Below, one piece after another: positions 61,460 through 64,000 of a stretch of 64,000 nucleotides of DNA (positions are counted from its first letter, which is position 1; each line of letters begins with the position of its first letter). The notes beneath the pieces were generated by a model. The model saw only the letters and a list, made by a program, of their open reading frames with translations. It did no database searches and was not told the origin of the DNA. Source of the DNA: Pedobacter hartonius (lineage in GTDB: Bacteria > Bacteroidota > Bacteroidia > Sphingobacteriales > Sphingobacteriaceae); the NCBI RefSeq assembly GCF_900107535.1, contig NZ_FNRA01000001.1:620001-684000 (forward strand), given 5' to 3'. A program made the position numbers and the translations under genes.

Positions 61460-62269
61460 ATGCCCAACACTATTCCTCCTGTAACAGCCACCGATCCATC
61501 ATCAGCGTTTTTGAGATTGTTAATCATATTAGACTCACTGAGAACAGAGTGTCCATGGGACAAGAAACAAACAATGGAAACATTGCGCCACCTGACGATA
61601 GAAGAAACCTATGAGCTTTCTGATGCGATACTGGATGGCGACCTGCAGGAAGTAAAAAAAGAACTTGGAGACGTAATGATGCACCTGGTCTTTTATGCAA
61701 GGATTGCTTCCGAAACTAATGATTTTACAATTGTGGATGTTCTCAACAGCGTTTGCGATAAGCTCATCAACCGCCATCCGCATATTTATGGCGATGTGGA
61801 AGTGCAGGATGAAAACGATGTAAAACGTAACTGGGAGCAGATCAAGCTGAAGGAGGGAAACAAGTCTGTATTGGGTGGAGTTCCGGCCTCCTTACCCGCA
61901 TTGGTTAAAGCCGGCAGGATCCAGGAAAAGGCACGTGGGATCGGTTTTGACTGGGATAATAAAGCACAGGTTTGGGAAAAAGTGGAAGAGGAACTGGAAG
62001 AATTTAAAAAAGAATACAATGTAGTAGAAAATGAGGCGATAGATATCGACAAAGCCGAAAGCGAATTTGGCGACCTCATCTTCTCCCTGGTGAACTACGC
62101 ACGGTTTATCGGAATCAACCCCGAGAATGCGCTGGAGAAAACCAATAAGAAATTCATAAAGCGTTTCCAGTATATCGAGAGCAAAGCCCTGGAAAGCGGA
62201 AAAGCGCTTCAGGATATGACCTTAGCAGAGATGGATATTTACTGGAACGAAGCAAAGACGATGAAATAA
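61460..62269 (+). CDS. mazG: Nucleoside triphosphate pyrophosphohydrolase
   Basis: 269 residues, two MazG domains. N-terminal: LRTECPWDKKQTMETLRHLT and EETYELSDAILDGDLQEVKK-ELGDVM with the metal-binding ExxE..ExxD; C-terminal: EEELEEFKKEY and ESEFGDLIFSLVNYARFIG. It hydrolyses NTPs to NMP and PPi and clears damaged or alarmone-related nucleotides. Length fits E. coli MazG. Confidence 0.93.
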   Translation: MPNTIPPVTATDPSSAFLRLLIILDSLRTECPWDKKQTMETLRHLTIEETYELSDAILDGDLQEVKKELGDVMMHLVFYARIASETNDFTIVDVLNSVCDKLINRHPHIYGDVEVQDENDVKRNWEQIKLKEGNKSVLGGVPASLPALVKAGRIQEKARGIGFDWDNKAQVWEKVEEELEEFKKEYNVVENEAIDIDKAESEFGDLIFSLVNYARFIGINPENALEKTNKKFIKRFQYIESKALESGKALQDMTLAEMDIYWNEAKTMK

Positions 62270-62372
62270 CCGGACAAGAGATATTTGCTGGCTTTCCCTG
62301 ATCTTCCAGCCATGGGAACAGTCCCGGAGGATAGTTAAATCCATTGGCGATGTCAGATGCGATTGCTCCGTT

Positions 62373-63200
62373 TTATGAGGCTTCCCCCAGGATTTCAGCA
62401 ACATGAGGAGCTGGCGGCAGTAGGAATATATCACTAAAGTGGTTTACATACTTCGAATAGTCCCAGAAAGCTTCAAAGGTCTTATCCATCCAGTGTGCAT
62501 CGAAAGCAGCTGTACCATGTTCCAGGATAGACCTGGCATAGGCATCTGCCATTTTTATCGCATTGTTGCCGCCCTGGCCCACGATAGGATCATTGAGAAT
62601 CACAGTATCACCCATTTCCAGAATAGCTGATGCTCCCAGCTGTAAGACGGGTTTACGCACAACAGCAGTAAGTGAACCCCTCAGGAAATTGTTATCAGCA
62701 AGTTCTGCATTTTCAAAAACGTCAAACCTCCAGGGTACAAGATTTTTAATGATCTCCTTACCTTTCTGAAGAATTTCTGCTCCTGATGTTGCTTCATCAA
62801 AAACATCAATAATACTGCCCGGAACAATTTCAATCAGGAAGAAGGCACACTGAACACCATCTTTGTGATAAAAGGGTGCGGTGATGATTTCGCCGGCTCC
62901 CATGATGTTATCAAGGGTTATGGCTGTAGTTTTGTTTTTCTCCGGTAGAATAAAATGCAGCATCAGTCCATAGGTCAAGCCCCAGCTGCCGTTCCAGTTC
63001 TATTGCATCGTTAAATAATAAGTGGCTCCGGTTGGAGGACCATTTAGTATTTCCTCAGGAGTCTTATCTGAAATAAGGGTAACATCATATTGACTTTTAA
63101 GAAGTTTGTTTGCCAGGTATAGGGCTGCCAGACCTGTGCCGATAATTGCTATTTTTCTCAATGTTTCTCTAGTAATATATGTTTGGTAAGCGTCAAACAA
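62373..63200 (-). pseudogene. Styrene-monooxygenase-like (StyA-type) flavoprotein, broken
   Basis: The N-terminal piece (63200 down to about 63000) has the FAD fingerprint KIAIIGTGLAALYLANKLLK and DVTLISDKTPEEILNG, then the frame is lost and stops. The C-terminal piece (62978-62373) has FLIEIVPGSIIDVFD and GDTVILNDPIVGQGGNNAIK, the FAD-binding end of StyA. About 100 or more residues of the middle are missing compared with a typical 400-residue member, and at least one frameshift is needed to join the pieces. It is not expected to be active. Confidence 0.75.
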
Positions 63201-63294
63201 GGAGATTTATTGCTTTATCATTAATAAAAACAGATTGTAAAAATAATTAAAATAGAATACATTAATAATTATGAATATTTGAGACGGTCTTGTG

Positions 63295-63334
63295 TAAAAA
63301 AGGCTGCATCATTTCGTCAATGATACAGCCTTTT
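63295..63334 (-). terminator. Terminator of the helicase gene
   Basis: AAAAAGGCTG-ATCATT pairs with AATGAT-CAGCCTTTT; on the minus strand it follows the helicase stop by about 25 bases and ends in TTTTT. The stretch 63201-63294 holds nothing else. Confidence 0.8.
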
Positions 63335-63358
63335 GTTAAGATAGCTGTTTCCTAAGCC

Positions 63359-64000
63359 TTAGGAATGCTTTTTCTTCATGGTCATTTTAGCCTTCTGGCC
63401 GATGCCATAATTATAATTTTTCGTGTTGCTTTCTTTCTTATCATGATAAGCTCCTCCACCTGCGGGTTCATCAGCCTTTGTTTTCACGATCCTGTTCTTA
63501 TCCAAGCCCTTAGGTTTGGTATTCTTTTCAATCAGGATCTCTTCAGGAAGTTCTGAAAGCTCCATTTTCTGGCCGATAGACTGTTCGATCTTTTTCACCT
63601 GGATAAGTTCCATATCGGTAGCGAAAGTGATTGCCACAACCTCTTCAGGACTGTTCCTATTTTTAATGATGCGGCTTAAGAAAGTTTCTTTTTCTTCAGG
63701 AACTTCGAAGTGGAAAATGAAAGGGATTCCGTTTAAGTCCAAAGGCCCTTCGCCCTCATTTGCAACTACCAATACCCTTGCTTCAGGGTTCTGTTTAAAG
63801 TCTTCAAAATCGTCAAAACCCTCCTCATCAAAATGCAGCGGCTTTAACATGGAGAACTCCATCTCCTTAGCACTGGCAATACTTTTGGTTAGCTTTTGCG
63901 CAGTTAACCGTGAATTTACAAACACAACAACCTTTTCAAACACCTCCTCGTCACGCAGCAGCGTATGCAGCAAGTTGATCTTGGTTTTATAGTTCGGCAC
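63359..64000 (-). CDS. DEAD/DEAH-box RNA helicase, C-terminal part (runs off the window)
   Basis: 213 residues open to the window edge. The visible part is the second RecA-like domain: KINLLHTLLRDEEVFEKVVV and FVNSRLTAQKLTKSI at its start, but motif VI (arginine finger, HRIGR) reads as FHFEVPEEKETFLSRIIKNR, so it is degenerate. A basic tail with Gly and Lys ends KMTMKKKHS, typical of cold-shock type helicases. The missing N-terminal half would hold the DEAD motif. Confidence 0.75.
   Translation of the reverse strand: MPNYKTKINLLHTLLRDEEVFEKVVVFVNSRLTAQKLTKSIASAKEMEFSMLKPLHFDEEGFDDFEDFKQNPEARVLVVANEGEGPLDLNGIPFIFHFEVPEEKETFLSRIIKNRNSPEEVVAITFATDMELIQVKKIEQSIGQKMELSELPEEILIEKNTKPKGLDKNRIVKTKADEPAGGGAYHDKKESNTKNYNYGIGQKAKMTMKKKHS

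Overview
The window looks like chromosome of a Bacteroidota bacterium, most probably Sphingobacteriaceae and Pedobacter-like. Supporting signs are the -7 promoter box TAnnTTTG in front of many genes, the near absence of Shine-Dalgarno sites, type IX secretion (T9SS) parts (a type B sorting domain, PorP/SprF, the T9SS plug protein), a lipidated TamL-type Omp85 protein, a SusD remnant with an ECF sigma start, and small conserved genes typical of the group. Gene calls were made by reading; no database search was run.

Layout. 1-421: start of an aspartate kinase (runs off the edge). 829-1767: secreted NucA-type nuclease, followed by an AraC-family relic. 2137-13428: surface block, with a formyltransferase-like gene and three tandem phage-tail-collar (MdpB-like) genes in one operon, then a 2539-residue repeat adhesin with a T9SS sorting domain and its PorP/SprF partner. 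14068-16913: GDPD, a small ATPase-like gene, small proteins and gene relics. 16914-19181: MarR-GNAT fusion gene facing a cysteine desulfurase that sits behind a SAM-I riboswitch. 19463-26387: minus-strand operon GH127, SGNH hydrolase, SxtJ, DUF5989 (SxtK-like), NodU-type carbamoyltransferase, preceded by the scar of a deleted polysaccharide-utilisation locus. 26645-35096: LysR regulator, thioesterase, TspO, patatin-barrel protein, TamL, TrmH-type methylase, tRNA-Cys.

35133-44445 is mostly housekeeping: pyrD, an ABC-F ATPase overlapping the T9SS plug gene, a cytoplasmic alpha-amylase, thioesterase, EVE protein, holA and an orphan HsdR-N-domain nuclease fold. 44542-51328 holds a LuxR-type regulator and a probable metal-uptake operon (DUF4856 lipoprotein, imelysin, HTTM protein, TonB-dependent receptor) whose promoter carries a GC-rich palindrome. 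51496-64000: valS, acetyltransferase, M13 peptidase, OmpW-like protein, YjbR, mnmD, aldo/keto reductase, AI-2E transporter, mazG, a broken styrene-monooxygenase-like gene and the end of a DEAD-box helicase.

The most interesting parts are the SxtI/J/K-like carbamoylation module joined to a GH127 gene, the SAM riboswitch with a start-codon-sequestering helix before a cysteine desulfurase, the formyltransferase plus triple tail-collar operon beside a giant T9SS adhesin, the ECF-sigma/SusD deletion scar, and two long terminator hairpins that share flanks and apex as if they belong to a dispersed repeat family.
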